From NCBI GenBank assembly GCA_963821935.1, contig CAWGFM010000004.1:558001-622000 (forward strand): a stretch of DNA of 64,000 bases, read 5' to 3'. Under the pieces are notes generated by a model. That model saw only the letters and a program-made list of their open reading frames with translations, made no database searches and was not told the DNA's origin. The position numbers were made by a program, and so were the translations under genes. This document shows, one piece after another, positions 15,874 to 24,163 of the stretch. How positions within the stretch are numbered: the first letter of the stretch is position 1; each line of letters begins with the position of its first letter. This DNA comes from JAOUEA01 sp963821935. Lineage in GTDB: Bacteria > Actinomycetota > UBA4738 > HRBIN12.

Positions 15874-16113
15874 TCACAGCGGCCGCTCGCCAGCAGCCGG
15901 CGCGGTGCCGATCGAGTACACGCCTGTGTCGACGCGTTCCACCTCGCCTCGATCTCTCAGCGTTCGTAATGCGGACAGCACGGCGCCGCGGACGTCACGG
16001 ATCTCGAACGGATCCAGATATCCCTCGCGGAGCGCCCGGTCCTGGATCACGGTCCAATGCAAGGGAACGTCCGAATCGCCCAGCACCTTCACGATGGCGT
16101 CGGAGGGCTCCAC
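15874..16113 (-). CDS. Small HARE-HTH-like winged-helix protein
   Basis: A 79-residue protein (GTG start). Features such as DAIVKVLGDSDVPLHWTVIQ, an ALRTLRDRGEV helix and a final GVYSIG strand match the pattern of HARE-HTH domains, small winged helices found in RNA polymerase delta and in restriction/chromatin proteins. Its start abuts the stop of the LLM monooxygenase gene with no gap, so the two are co-translated. No catalytic domain is attached. The DNA-binding role is inferred from fold only. Confidence 0.65.
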   Translation of the reverse strand: MEPSDAIVKVLGDSDVPLHWTVIQDRALREGYLDPFEIRDVRGAVLSALRTLRDRGEVERVDTGVYSIGTAPAAGERPL

Positions 16114-17124
16114 TCAACCACCGGCGCGCGACGGGACCATCACGCGCTCCGCGAACAGCTCCACGATCGCGGGCTCGGGGACCGCGAACGGCAGGACCCA
16201 CGGGGCCAGGACGATCTCCTCCACGCCGACCGATGCGAACGCCGCGACCCGTTCGAGGGCATCGTCCGGGGTCCCCGACAGCGTGTCGGTGCGCCACGAC
16301 CCTGCCGTCTCACCGCGCAGGGCGCCTCCCGGCATCGCGGCGAAGCCACGCTCGGCGAGCGCCGCGTACGATCGCTCGTTCTCGGCCAGGAGCGAGTACA
16401 TCCCCACCGACAGCCGCAGGCTCGCAGGGTCTCGTCCTTCGACTTCGCACGCCGCGTGTGCTGCGTGCACCCGCTCCGCGTAGGCGTCCGGTGTCCAGCG
16501 CCACGACGCGTTCCACCCGTCGGCGTGCCGCGCCGCGAGCCGCAACAGACGGGGACCGCCCTTGCCACCGACCCACAACGGGATGCGCGGCTCCTGGAGC
16601 GGCGCGGGAAGCGATGGAGCCTCATCCAGGCTGACGAACGAACCCTCGACGTTGGCCGGCCGTCCCGAGAACAATGCCTCCAGCGCCACGAGCGTCTCCT
16701 CCATCTGGGTGAACCGCTCCCCCACCGAGCCGTAGCGATAGCCGAACGCATCGAATTCCTGCTTGAGCCAGCCGGCACCGAGCCCAAGATCGAGCCTGCC
16801 ACCCGACAGGTGATCGATCGTGGTTGCCATCTTGGCCACGATGGCGGGGTGCCGGAGTGGCGCACACAGCACCAGCGTCCCCAATCGGATGCGATCGGTG
16901 ACGGCGGCCAGACCCGCGAGGGCCGTGAGCGGTTCGATCGCCGCGATCGGATCGTCGCCGGCGCCGTACCGCTCGAACGAATACAACAGGTGGTCGGAGA
17001 TCCACACGGAATCGAACCCCAGCGCCTCGGCGCGTCGGGCCCACGTCGTCACCGCTTCGAACGTGATGGGTTCGGCGTCGGGGAGCGAGAACCCATAGTG
17101 GGGAAGGCTGAGGCCGAAGCGCAT
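16114..17124 (-). CDS. LLM-class flavin-dependent oxidoreductase (luciferase-like, probably F420-dependent)
   Basis: A 336-residue luciferase-fold enzyme: MRFGLSLPHYG at the N-terminus, then AEALGFDSVWISDHL, IRLGTLVL, HPAIVAKMATTIDHLSGGRLDLGLGAGW and IPLWVGGKGGPRLLRLAARHADGWN. These are the usual motifs of F420-dependent LLM oxidoreductases of actinobacteria. The exact reaction is not predictable. The ATG at 17124 stands exactly six bases after a TATCCT -10 element (17136-17131), so its mRNA may be leaderless. Confidence 0.88.
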   Translation of the reverse strand: MRFGLSLPHYGFSLPDAEPITFEAVTTWARRAEALGFDSVWISDHLLYSFERYGAGDDPIAAIEPLTALAGLAAVTDRIRLGTLVLCAPLRHPAIVAKMATTIDHLSGGRLDLGLGAGWLKQEFDAFGYRYGSVGERFTQMEETLVALEALFSGRPANVEGSFVSLDEAPSLPAPLQEPRIPLWVGGKGGPRLLRLAARHADGWNASWRWTPDAYAERVHAAHAACEVEGRDPASLRLSVGMYSLLAENERSYAALAERGFAAMPGGALRGETAGSWRTDTLSGTPDDALERVAAFASVGVEEIVLAPWVLPFAVPEPAIVELFAERVMVPSRAGG

Positions 17125-17130
17125 CAGGCG

Positions 17131-17136
17131 AGGATA
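17131..17136 (-). promoter_or_regulatory. -10 element TATCCT, leaderless-type promoter of the LLM monooxygenase
   Basis: TATCCT on the minus strand followed by six bases and the ATG at 17124. With normal promoter geometry the first transcribed base would be the A of the start codon. No good -35 is visible. Confidence 0.5.
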
Positions 17137-17172
17137 GCGGGCGTCGGGAACGGAACGAGCGTGGTTCCGCCG

Positions 17173-17982
17173 CTACGGGGTGGGCGAGGCGATCGGCGCA
17201 CGGGCGGCGATCGCGCCGCGAAGGACGACCCGCCCATCGACGTCGCGAACGATCACCCGGTCGTAGACACCCAGCGACAGGTCGAACCGGTCGTTCACGA
17301 CGATGCCCGACCCACCGTCATCGAGAGCATCGATCGAACCGACGTCCATCGATGCGCCACGGGGTCCGAGCAGCTCGACGGCGAACGGCGCGGACGACCG
17401 CTCGCTGGCCGGCACGCCGTTGACCAACACGATGGCCATGTCGGCGATGGACGGTGAGACCAGGGTGAATGCACTGCCGCTGCCACCGCCGTGGCGGGTG
17501 TGGGTCAGCGTGCCCAACAGCACCTCGCCCTCGGGATCGCTGAACTCCAACTGCGACAGGATGCGTTCGAACTGTTCGGCGGCGCTGTCTTGGCGGTTCT
17601 TCGCCGCGGCAGCGGCTTCATCAGAACGAGCGGCACGACCGGCCATGACCGCTCCCCACCCCAGGCTGGAGACCGCCAAGGTGGCGGCGACGATCGTGGC
17701 CACGGCCAGTCGTCGCCGCCGCGGCGCGTGGTGTCCTCCGGCCCGCCGTGCGGCCTGGTCCTGGACCGACCCGACCACGCGATCCTCCAGATCGGGCGAT
17801 GGGCCTTCGTCGGCGGGAGCGACGGAGAAGGCCAGCATGGCGGCGGCCGAGTCGAGCTGGGCCGCTTCCTTCCGGCACGCCGCGCACCAGACGAGATGCC
17901 GGTCGATCGGCCCGAGCTCGCGTCCCGGCAGGGCGCCGAGAGCGCGCTCCGCCAGCCGGTCCCGCACGACGAGGCAGTTCAC
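17173..17982 (-). CDS. Zinc-binding anti-sigma factor (membrane-anchored)
   Basis: A 269-residue protein. The N-terminal ZAS domain shows HLVWCAACRKE (H-x3-C-x2-C, about residues 29-39), which binds the cognate ECF sigma factor. One membrane helix follows a basic stretch (about 91-112, AVATIVAATLAVSSLGWGAV), and a roughly 150-residue extracytoplasmic anti-sigma-K-like domain comes after it. Its start overlaps the sigma gene by 4 bases, the normal arrangement of a sigma/anti-sigma pair. The signal sensed is unknown. Confidence 0.87.
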   Translation of the reverse strand: MNCLVVRDRLAERALGALPGRELGPIDRHLVWCAACRKEAAQLDSAAAMLAFSVAPADEGPSPDLEDRVVGSVQDQAARRAGGHHAPRRRRLAVATIVAATLAVSSLGWGAVMAGRAARSDEAAAAAKNRQDSAAEQFERILSQLEFSDPEGEVLLGTLTHTRHGGGSGSAFTLVSPSIADMAIVLVNGVPASERSSAPFAVELLGPRGASMDVGSIDALDDGGSGIVVNDRFDLSLGVYDRVIVRDVDGRVVLRGAIAARAPIASPTP

Positions 17983-18551
17983 AGCAGATCCTTGCCCTCG
18001 TTCGCCTTGCGCACCTTGATCATCGCCGAACGCAGCCGGGTCTTCACGGTGCCCAGCGGGATGCCGTCGGCTTCCGCGATCTCGCGCGCCGTGAGCCCGC
18101 GGAAGTAGGAACGGGATACCAACAGGCGCTCGGCCTCGCTGAGCGACTCGAGAGCACGCATGGCGGCATCGCGCTCGATCAGCACCGCCTGCTCGTCGAG
18201 ACCGGGGGCGTCGGGAACCTCGTCGACCAGCACGAGGGTGGGGCGTGATACACCGGTCTCACGACGCAGCCGGTCGACCGCAAGGTTGTGGGCGATGGTC
18301 ATGAGCCACGTCGACAGTCGTCCGCGCTCGGGATCGAAACGGGCCGCTTTGCGCCACGCGGTGAGGAACACGTCCTGCGTGAGCTCCTCCGCCGATTCAC
18401 GGGTGCCAAGCAGGCGGAGGCCGAGCGAATACACGGGGCGGCCGAACCGCGCATAGAGCGTGCGGATCGCGTCGTCATCGCCGGCAAGGAGCCCTTCCAT
18501 CAGCTGTTGTTCCTCTCGTGGGAGGAGCGGTCCGTCGTTCCGAGCCTGCAC
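17979..18551 (-). CDS. ECF-family RNA polymerase sigma factor
   Basis: About 190 residues. Region 2 runs through LYARFGRPVYSLGLRLLGTRESAEELTQDVF with the -10-recognition stretch TWLMTIAHNLAVDRLRR, and region 4 has RGLTAREIAEADGIPLGTVKTRLRSAMIKVR. It resembles SigK-like ECF factors, whose partner anti-sigma factors have the same architecture as the downstream gene. The frame is open far upstream. I chose the GTG at 18551, which has GAAGGG seven bases ahead and keeps the first region-2 helix whole; the ATG at 18500 is an alternative with GAGAGG upstream. Confidence 0.87.
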   Translation of the reverse strand: MQARNDGPLLPREEQQLMEGLLAGDDDAIRTLYARFGRPVYSLGLRLLGTRESAEELTQDVFLTAWRKAARFDPERGRLSTWLMTIAHNLAVDRLRRETGVSRPTLVLVDEVPDAPGLDEQAVLIERDAAMRALESLSEAERLLVSRSYFRGLTAREIAEADGIPLGTVKTRLRSAMIKVRKANEGKDLL

Positions 18552-18704
18552 TCGGTATCCCTTCGATATACGGAGCGCGCGATGGTCGCGGCTTGCCGGC
18601 CTGGCCGGCCCGCCCATCATCGCACGGGCCACGTCCATGCACGGGCTCCGTGCCGGCACTACGCTCGCTTCGAACCACATCTCCACAGGAAACGGATACG
18701 TGAC

Positions 18705-20078
18705 ATGGAAACGAAACCCGCGAAGCGAGGCCGGTCTCCGGGCGCGATCATCGGCGCCCTGTTCCTGACCGCGCTCGGTGCGTCGATGCTCATCGTTCCC
18801 GCGGTCGCGCAGGCCACGAACTCGGTGCCCGTCCTGCAGCTGGACGGCGTGGTGGACCCCTTCGTGGCCGACTACATCGAAGGAGCAATCGATCGAGCCG
18901 CATCGGGAGATGCGCCGGCGGTGATGATCGAGATCGATACCCCCGGCGGCCTGGACTCCTCCATGCGCCAGATCACCGGAGCGACGCTGAACGCATCGGT
19001 GCCCGTGATCTGCTATGTCGCTCCCCAAGGCGCTCGGGCCGCCTCGGCCGGTGCGTTCGTGTTGGTCTCGTGCCCGGTCGCCGCCATGGCCCCCGGCACC
19101 AACGTTGGCGCCGCCACCCCGGTGGGCCTGGACGGCGCGACGGGTTCGGACAAGGCCGTGAACGACGCGGCCGCCTACATCCGGAGCATCGCGGAACGGT
19201 ACGGACGCGACGCCGATCTGGCCGAGTCCTTCGTCCGGGATGCCACCAGCATCACCGCAGAGGATGCCGCGGACGCCGGCCTGATCGATGTCATCGCTCC
19301 CACGGCTCCAGACCTGCTGGCCCAGCTGGACGGTCAGGACGTCCAGATGGGCGACGGCTCCACGGTGATGCTCAGTACCGACGACTGGGTGCTCACCGAC
19401 GAACCCATGGGCAGCCTGGTCGCGTTCCTGCACGGGTTGGTCGACCCCACGCTGGCGTTCATCTTCTTCTGGCTGGGCCTGGCGTTGATCGTCTTGGAGC
19501 TCCTGGTGCCCGGTCACGTGTTCTCCGGCAGCGTGGGCACCGTCCTGTTGATCGTGTCGATCGTCTCGTTCGGGCTGCTGCCCGTGCAAGTGGTAGGGAT
19601 CATCCTGTTGATCGCCGCCGCCGTGCTCATGGTGGTTGAGCTGAACGCCCCCGGCTTCGGTGTGTGGGGGTTCGCCGGACTGGCGTGCTTGGTGCTGGGG
19701 GGTTGGTTCCTCTACGACCGGTCGGGTGGGGTCGCCGTCTCGCCGCTGGCGATCGCGGTCGTCGCCGTCGCGGTCGGGCTGTTCTTCACCTTCGTCGTGG
19801 CCAAGGTCATCCGCATGCGGAACGTGGCGCCCGCCCAAGGAGCGGAGGCCATCGTGGGCATGGAGGGCGTCGCGATCTCAGGCGGGCTGCATCCGGACGG
19901 TGTCGTGCGCGTGGCGTCCGAGGAATGGCGGGCTGTCACGGGTGATGGACACCCCATCGCGAACGGAACACCCGTCCGGGTCACCAAGCTCGACGGCCTC
20001 GTGCTCACCGTGGATGCGATCGCGGCCGTGCACGAACCGGCCGGCACCGCGCCGGCCGAGGAAGGGAGGAACATCTGA
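18705..20078 (+). CDS. NfeD-type membrane-bound serine protease
   Basis: A 457-residue long-form NfeD protein. After a signal-like helix (about 14-36) comes a ClpP-like protease domain (EIDTPGGLDSSMRQI; AASAGAFVLVSC carries the likely nucleophile Ser), then four to six membrane helices from about residue 240, and a C-terminal OB-fold NfeD domain (GMEGVAISGGLHPDGVVRV). Long NfeD proteins pair with stomatin-like proteins and are thought to cleave hydrophobic C-termini of such partners; the next gene is exactly that partner, overlapping by one base. The ATG at 18705 follows AGGAAA. Confidence 0.9.
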   Translation: METKPAKRGRSPGAIIGALFLTALGASMLIVPAVAQATNSVPVLQLDGVVDPFVADYIEGAIDRAASGDAPAVMIEIDTPGGLDSSMRQITGATLNASVPVICYVAPQGARAASAGAFVLVSCPVAAMAPGTNVGAATPVGLDGATGSDKAVNDAAAYIRSIAERYGRDADLAESFVRDATSITAEDAADAGLIDVIAPTAPDLLAQLDGQDVQMGDGSTVMLSTDDWVLTDEPMGSLVAFLHGLVDPTLAFIFFWLGLALIVLELLVPGHVFSGSVGTVLLIVSIVSFGLLPVQVVGIILLIAAAVLMVVELNAPGFGVWGFAGLACLVLGGWFLYDRSGGVAVSPLAIAVVAVAVGLFFTFVVAKVIRMRNVAPAQGAEAIVGMEGVAISGGLHPDGVVRVASEEWRAVTGDGHPIANGTPVRVTKLDGLVLTVDAIAAVHEPAGTAPAEEGRNI

Positions 20079-21004
20079 TGGAGATCAGCCCCGCGTTGAT
20101 CGCCGTGGTCGTGCTCGTCGTCATCGTCGTCGTCTTCTTGGCCAAAGCCATCAAGATCGTGCCCGAGTACATGCGGTTGGTCGTGTTCCGCCTGGGTCGT
20201 GTGATCGGTCAGAAGGGCCCGGGGTTGATCCTGCTGATCCCCTTCGTGGATAAGGCCACGTCGGTCGACCTCCGCGAGTTCTACCTGGAGATCCCACGGC
20301 AGGACTCCATCACCAAGGACAACGCGCCGATCGCCGTGGACTTCGTGATGTTCTACAAGGTGCTCGATGCCCAGATGTCGGTGGTCCAGGTCGGCAACTT
20401 CGCCGGCGCGGCGCTGAACATCGCCTCGACCACCCTCCGCGCCGTGATCGGTGACATCCCCCTCGACGACATGCTCGCCAAGCGCGACGAGATCAATACC
20501 CTGCTCCGCATCAAACTGGACGAGGTCACCGAACGGTGGGGCGTGAAGGTCACGAACGTGGAGATCCGCGAGATCATCCCGCCCGCGATCGTGCAGGAGG
20601 CCATGACCCGTCAGATGTCGGCGGAGCGAACGCGCCGCGCCGTCGTCACGGAGGCCGAAGGCGCCAAGTCGGCCTCCATCACCGTCGCCGAGGGAAACAA
20701 GGAAGCCGCGATCTTGAATGCGGAAGGCTCGAAGCAGTCGGCGATCTTGACCGCCGAGGGTGAACGCCAGGCCGCGATCCTGCGAGCGGAGGGGTTCGCG
20801 TTGGCGCTGCGCACGATCAACGAGTCCGCCAGCACCGCCGACGCGAAGACGATGCAGCTGCAGTACCTGGACGCGCTGCGCGCACTGGGCGTTTCGCCTT
20901 CGTCCAAGGTGGTCGTGCCGATGGAGCTCTCCGGCCTGGCCGCGGGCATCGCCTCGCTGGCGGTGGCCGGGGACAACGGCGACGGGGGTCGGCCGGGGAT
21001 CTAG
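20078..21004 (+). CDS. Stomatin/prohibitin-family membrane protein (slipin), NfeD partner
   Basis: A 308-residue SPFH protein. One N-terminal membrane helix (about 6-24) is followed by the band-7 domain (PEYMRLVVFRLGRVIGQKGP, IPRQDSITKDNAPIAVD) and a long Ala/Glu-rich coiled coil with a repeated EGxxxAAIL pattern at about 200-245. It would form detergent-resistant membrane scaffolds. The start overlaps the NfeD stop (TGATG), so the pair is co-translated. Its last 4 bases overlap the convergent pilT. Confidence 0.92.
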   Translation: MEISPALIAVVVLVVIVVVFLAKAIKIVPEYMRLVVFRLGRVIGQKGPGLILLIPFVDKATSVDLREFYLEIPRQDSITKDNAPIAVDFVMFYKVLDAQMSVVQVGNFAGAALNIASTTLRAVIGDIPLDDMLAKRDEINTLLRIKLDEVTERWGVKVTNVEIREIIPPAIVQEAMTRQMSAERTRRAVVTEAEGAKSASITVAEGNKEAAILNAEGSKQSAILTAEGERQAAILRAEGFALALRTINESASTADAKTMQLQYLDALRALGVSPSSKVVVPMELSGLAAGIASLAVAGDNGDGGRPGI

Positions 21005-22122
21005 ACAGGGACCGCCATCCCGGCCTGTTGCATCGCCAGCTCGAAGTCGTGACGGTTGGACACGGCCTGGAACGCGTCCTTGACCGTGACCTTGCCCTCC
21101 TGCACCAGGTGGAGCAGCGACTGGTCGAACGTGATCATGCCGTAGAACTCCCCGTCCTGGATGACGTCCTTGATCTCGTGCGTCTTGTCGGGGTCGGCGA
21201 TACGCTCGGCGATGCGGCCGGTGTTCACCAGGACCTCCAAGCTGGGGGTCCGGCCACCGTCCACGGTGGGGACCAGCCGCTGGCACACGATGCCCCGCAG
21301 CGTGCCGGCCAGGGCCAGGCGAACCTGCTTCTGCTGGTACGGGGGGAAGAAGTCGATCACCCGATTCACCGTCTCGGTGGCGTCCACCGTGTGCAGCGTG
21401 GACAGGACCAGGTGCCCGGTCTCGGCTGCCTGGATCGCCGCGCGAACCGTCTCGGTGTCGCGCATCTCCCCGATCAAGATCACGTCGGGATCCTGGCGGA
21501 GCGCGGCTCGCAGCGCCGCCGGGAAGTCCTGGGTGTCGTTGCCGATCTCACGTTGGTTGATCGCCGCGACCTCATCGCGATGCAGCACCTCGATGGGATC
21601 TTCGATCGTGACGATGTGGACTGGCTTGGTCTTGTTGATGTAGTCGATCATGGCGGCGAGCGTCGTGGTCTTGCCCGAGCCCGTGGGCCCGGTCACCAGG
21701 ATCAGGCCGCGGTGCTCGTCGGCGATCGTTCGAACCGAATCGGGGAGCCCGATCTCTGAGAACGCGGGGCCACCGAACCGGAGCTTGCGCAGCACCATGC
21801 TGATCGATCCGCGCTGGCGGAACACGTTCACCCGGAACCGCCCCACGTGGGTGATCGAGTACGCGAAGTCGACCTCGCCGCTGTCTGCGAACCGCTGCTT
21901 GCGATCGGCCGGGATGATCCCGTCCGCGATCGCCTGCGTCTCGATGCCCGTGAGCGGGTCTCGATCCAGCCGCGTGAGCCCCTTGGGAAGCCTGATCATC
22001 GGTGGGGCTCCCACCTTGACGTGCAGGTCGGAACCTTCGCCGGCGACCAGATGCTCCAGCCAGGCATTGAACTCGGGCACGATCGGCGAACCATCGCCGG
22101 ACGTGCTGGACAACCCCTCCAT
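21001..22122 (-). CDS. pilT: Type IV pilus retraction ATPase
   Basis: A 373-residue hexameric ATPase that disassembles type IV pili. It has an N-terminal PAS-like domain (EGSDLHVKVGAPP), Walker A GPTGSGKTTTLA, the ASP box, Walker B DPDVILIGEMRD and the His box GHLVLSTLHT; all catalytic elements are intact. GAAAGGAAG precedes the ATG at 22122. No other pilus gene lies in the window, so it is detached from the main pilus cluster. Confidence 0.94.
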   Translation of the reverse strand: MEGLSSTSGDGSPIVPEFNAWLEHLVAGEGSDLHVKVGAPPMIRLPKGLTRLDRDPLTGIETQAIADGIIPADRKQRFADSGEVDFAYSITHVGRFRVNVFRQRGSISMVLRKLRFGGPAFSEIGLPDSVRTIADEHRGLILVTGPTGSGKTTTLAAMIDYINKTKPVHIVTIEDPIEVLHRDEVAAINQREIGNDTQDFPAALRAALRQDPDVILIGEMRDTETVRAAIQAAETGHLVLSTLHTVDATETVNRVIDFFPPYQQKQVRLALAGTLRGIVCQRLVPTVDGGRTPSLEVLVNTGRIAERIADPDKTHEIKDVIQDGEFYGMITFDQSLLHLVQEGKVTVKDAFQAVSNRHDFELAMQQAGMAVPV

Positions 22123-22189
22123 CCATCTTCCTTTCGGATTTCTCGCTCGCGTGGGTGATCACGAGGAACGGCTCTCCGCCCGACCCCGT

Positions 22190-22258
22190 CCTCAGTCCAT
22201 CGGACGCTGAGGAGCGGGACTTCAGTCCGAGGTGGAAGTCAGGCAGGGTCTTCCTGCC
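22190..22258. other. Cluster of three inverted repeats between pilT and the SufR-like regulator
   Basis: Three hairpin-forming repeats occur in 69 bases: CCTCAG/CTGAGG (22190-22212, with an inner TCC/GGA pair), GGACT-TC-AGTCC (22217-22228) and GGCAGG-GTCTT-CCTGCC (22242-22258). The last lies just past the stop of the leftward regulator gene, so it could end that transcript without a U-tract. The others fall in the likely pilT leader. Whether they are terminators or a structured leader RNA cannot be decided by eye. Confidence 0.4.
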
Positions 22259-22260
22259 GA

Positions 22261-22941
22261 TCACGCGCCTCGTGCGACCAAGCGGCAGATGGTGGATCGG
22301 TCGGCCATGGGCTCGAACGACGTCAGCGCCATCGCCGGGCGCGAGGCGCTCAGCATGCCGTCCAGCAAGCCTCTATGCACCGCGCAGACCAGGTCACGGT
22401 GCTCGTCGAGCAGGTCGCGGAACGGGCAATCTCGCAGGGCGATGTCCACGGCATCGGTCCCCCGTCGCCGGAACCGAGGCTGGAACCCCGCGTCCGCGAG
22501 CGCTTCCTGCAGCACCGCCAGGTTCGGCCCTGCGGGGCGGCGGGCACCTGGCTTGGGCACGCTTCGTCCGACCAGGTACGCCCCCCAGTCACGCGCCAAG
22601 GCTTCCGCACGGTCCCGCTGCCGCGTGTTGGTGAGTACGGCCGACAAGATGTCGGCCAGCAAGCGGTAGTCGCGCCCCTCACGCTCCTCGCGATCGACCG
22701 CCGTGTACATCGTCTGTGGCCTGCCCACCGAGGCCGCTCCCCGCTGTGTCTCGCTGGCCACCAATCCGGCATCCTCCAGGCGCCGGAGATGAGGCCGAAG
22801 CGTGTTCGGGTGCAGTGACAATCGGGCTGACAGGTCCCGCACCGACACCGGGCGTCCCGCCAGACGAAGGTATCGGTGCAGGCGATAGCGCGTGTCGTCG
22901 GCCAGCGCCTTGTGCACTTCGATCGGTGCGGGGTCGGGCAA
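22261..22941 (-). CDS. SufR-like/ArsR-type winged-helix regulator with C-terminal cysteines
   Basis: A 226-residue regulator. The N-terminal winged helix (VHKALADDTRYRLHRYLRLAG, then LSLHPNTLRPHLRRLEDAGLV) is followed by a wing ending SVGRPQTMYTA. The C-terminal domain carries Cys residues in CPFRDLL, LVCAVH and STICRL, spaced as in SufR-like proteins that bind an iron-sulfur cluster. The gene diverges from mrp, an iron-sulfur cluster carrier, across a 70-base region with dyad repeats, so feedback control of cluster assembly is a sensible inference. A cluster has not been shown for this branch. Confidence 0.8.
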   Translation of the reverse strand: MPDPAPIEVHKALADDTRYRLHRYLRLAGRPVSVRDLSARLSLHPNTLRPHLRRLEDAGLVASETQRGAASVGRPQTMYTAVDREEREGRDYRLLADILSAVLTNTRQRDRAEALARDWGAYLVGRSVPKPGARRPAGPNLAVLQEALADAGFQPRFRRRGTDAVDIALRDCPFRDLLDEHRDLVCAVHRGLLDGMLSASRPAMALTSFEPMADRSTICRLVARGA

Positions 22942-22969
22942 CGGTGCCTCCGGTCGTACACTGGATTTC

Positions 22970-22992
22970 CACGGTTCTCACCGTGTCAACCG
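22970..22992. promoter_or_regulatory. Overlapping inverted repeats and -35 in the regulator/mrp divergent region
   Basis: Two nested dyads overlap: CACGGT-N4-ACCGTG (22970-22985) and CGGTT-N11-AACCG (22972-22992). A perfect TTGACA (-35, minus strand, 22989-22984) lies inside them, with a weak TCCAGT 18 bases on. A regulator bound here would block its own promoter and sit upstream of mrp, so this is the best candidate operator of the SufR-like protein. Confidence 0.5.
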
Positions 22993-23029
22993 AACATCAC
23001 ACCAAGCCTAGATGAGGGAAGGGACTCCC

Positions 23030-24163
23030 GTGGCCACCGAAACGCAGGTCCGTCAGGCGCTCCGCCAGGTGCTGGACCCGGAGATCGGACGACCGATCGA
23101 GGACATCGGCATGCTGCAGGCGATCGATATCGATGGAGGACTGGTGCGCGTGCACGTCCTGCTGACGATCGAGGGCTGCCCGCTGAAGGATCGCATCACG
23201 ACCGACGTCACCGCCGCGGTGCAGCCGGTCGAGGGTGTCGAACGCGTCGAGGTACGGCTCACGCCGATGAGCCCAGAGCAGCGTGAGCAGTTGGTGCACA
23301 CGCTCCGCGGCAGTGCGGCCGGTGCACCGGGCGGAGCGCCCGGCGGTGCGCCCCCCAAGAGCCTGAGCTTCCCGCCCTCGACCTCCGTGATCGCGATCGC
23401 CTCCGGCAAGGGCGGCGTGGGCAAATCCAGCGTGACCGTCAACCTTGCCGCCGCGCTCGCAGCCGAGGGCAAGAGCGTGGGCATCCTCGACGCCGACGTG
23501 TGGGGTTTCAGCATCCCGCGCATGCTGGGCGTGCACGGCAAGCCCGTGGGCTTCAACGACATGATCATGCCGTTGGAAGGCCATGGGGTGAAGGTCATCT
23601 CCATGGGATTCTTCGTGCCCGAGGACACACCGGTCATCTGGCGCGGGCCCATGCTCCACAAGGCCATCGAGCAGTTCCTGGGCGACGTGTACTGGGGCGA
23701 GCTGGACTTCCTGCTGTGCGACCTGCCGCCCGGAACCGGGGACGTGAGCATTTCCTTGGCCTCGTTCCTCCCGGGAGCGTCGATGCTGGTGGTGACCACA
23801 CCACAAGATGCCGCTCGCGAGGTGGCGGAACGCGCCGGCAAGATGGCCGAACGCACCAACCTGGGGCGCCTCGGCGTCATCGAGAACATGAGCTACTACG
23901 TGTGCCCGCATTGCGGGGACCACGACCCGATCTTCGGCGAAGGTGGGGGCGCGATCGCTGCCGAGACCCTGGGCGTGCCCCTGATGGCCCAGGTGCCGCT
24001 GATCTCGGCGGTGCGCGAGGCGGGCGATACCGGGGTGCCGATCGTGCTGAGTCAGCCAGATTCCCCCGCCGGTGTGGCCTTGCGTGATGCGGCCCAAGCG
24101 GTGCTCCATTCGACGAAGTCGAAGGTGGGCAAGCCCCTCACCCTGATGACTGCTCCGCACTGA
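23030..24163 (+). CDS. mrp: Mrp/NBP35-family iron-sulfur cluster carrier ATPase with N-terminal MIP18 domain
   Basis: A 377-residue cytosolic P-loop protein that binds and transfers [4Fe-4S] clusters. The N-terminal MIP18/DUF59 domain (VLDPEIGRPIEDIGM) is followed by a Gly/Ala linker and a P-loop domain with the deviant Walker A GKGGVGKSS, then LDADVWGFSIPRMLG and the cluster-binding CPHC. An ATG at 23012 is possible, but GAGGGAAGGGA at 23014-23024 is the ribosome site for the GTG at 23030. The 3' end overlaps the convergent Lgt-family gene by 26 bases. Confidence 0.93.
   Translation: MATETQVRQALRQVLDPEIGRPIEDIGMLQAIDIDGGLVRVHVLLTIEGCPLKDRITTDVTAAVQPVEGVERVEVRLTPMSPEQREQLVHTLRGSAAGAPGGAPGGAPPKSLSFPPSTSVIAIASGKGGVGKSSVTVNLAAALAAEGKSVGILDADVWGFSIPRMLGVHGKPVGFNDMIMPLEGHGVKVISMGFFVPEDTPVIWRGPMLHKAIEQFLGDVYWGELDFLLCDLPPGTGDVSISLASFLPGASMLVVTTPQDAAREVAERAGKMAERTNLGRLGVIENMSYYVCPHCGDHDPIFGEGGGAIAAETLGVPLMAQVPLISAVREAGDTGVPIVLSQPDSPAGVALRDAAQAVLHSTKSKVGKPLTLMTAPH

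Noticed and set aside
17979..19838. A 619-codon reading of the sigma-factor frame
   Set aside because: Everything beyond about 18551 is antisense to the NfeD gene or its upstream region and lacks sigma-factor similarity.
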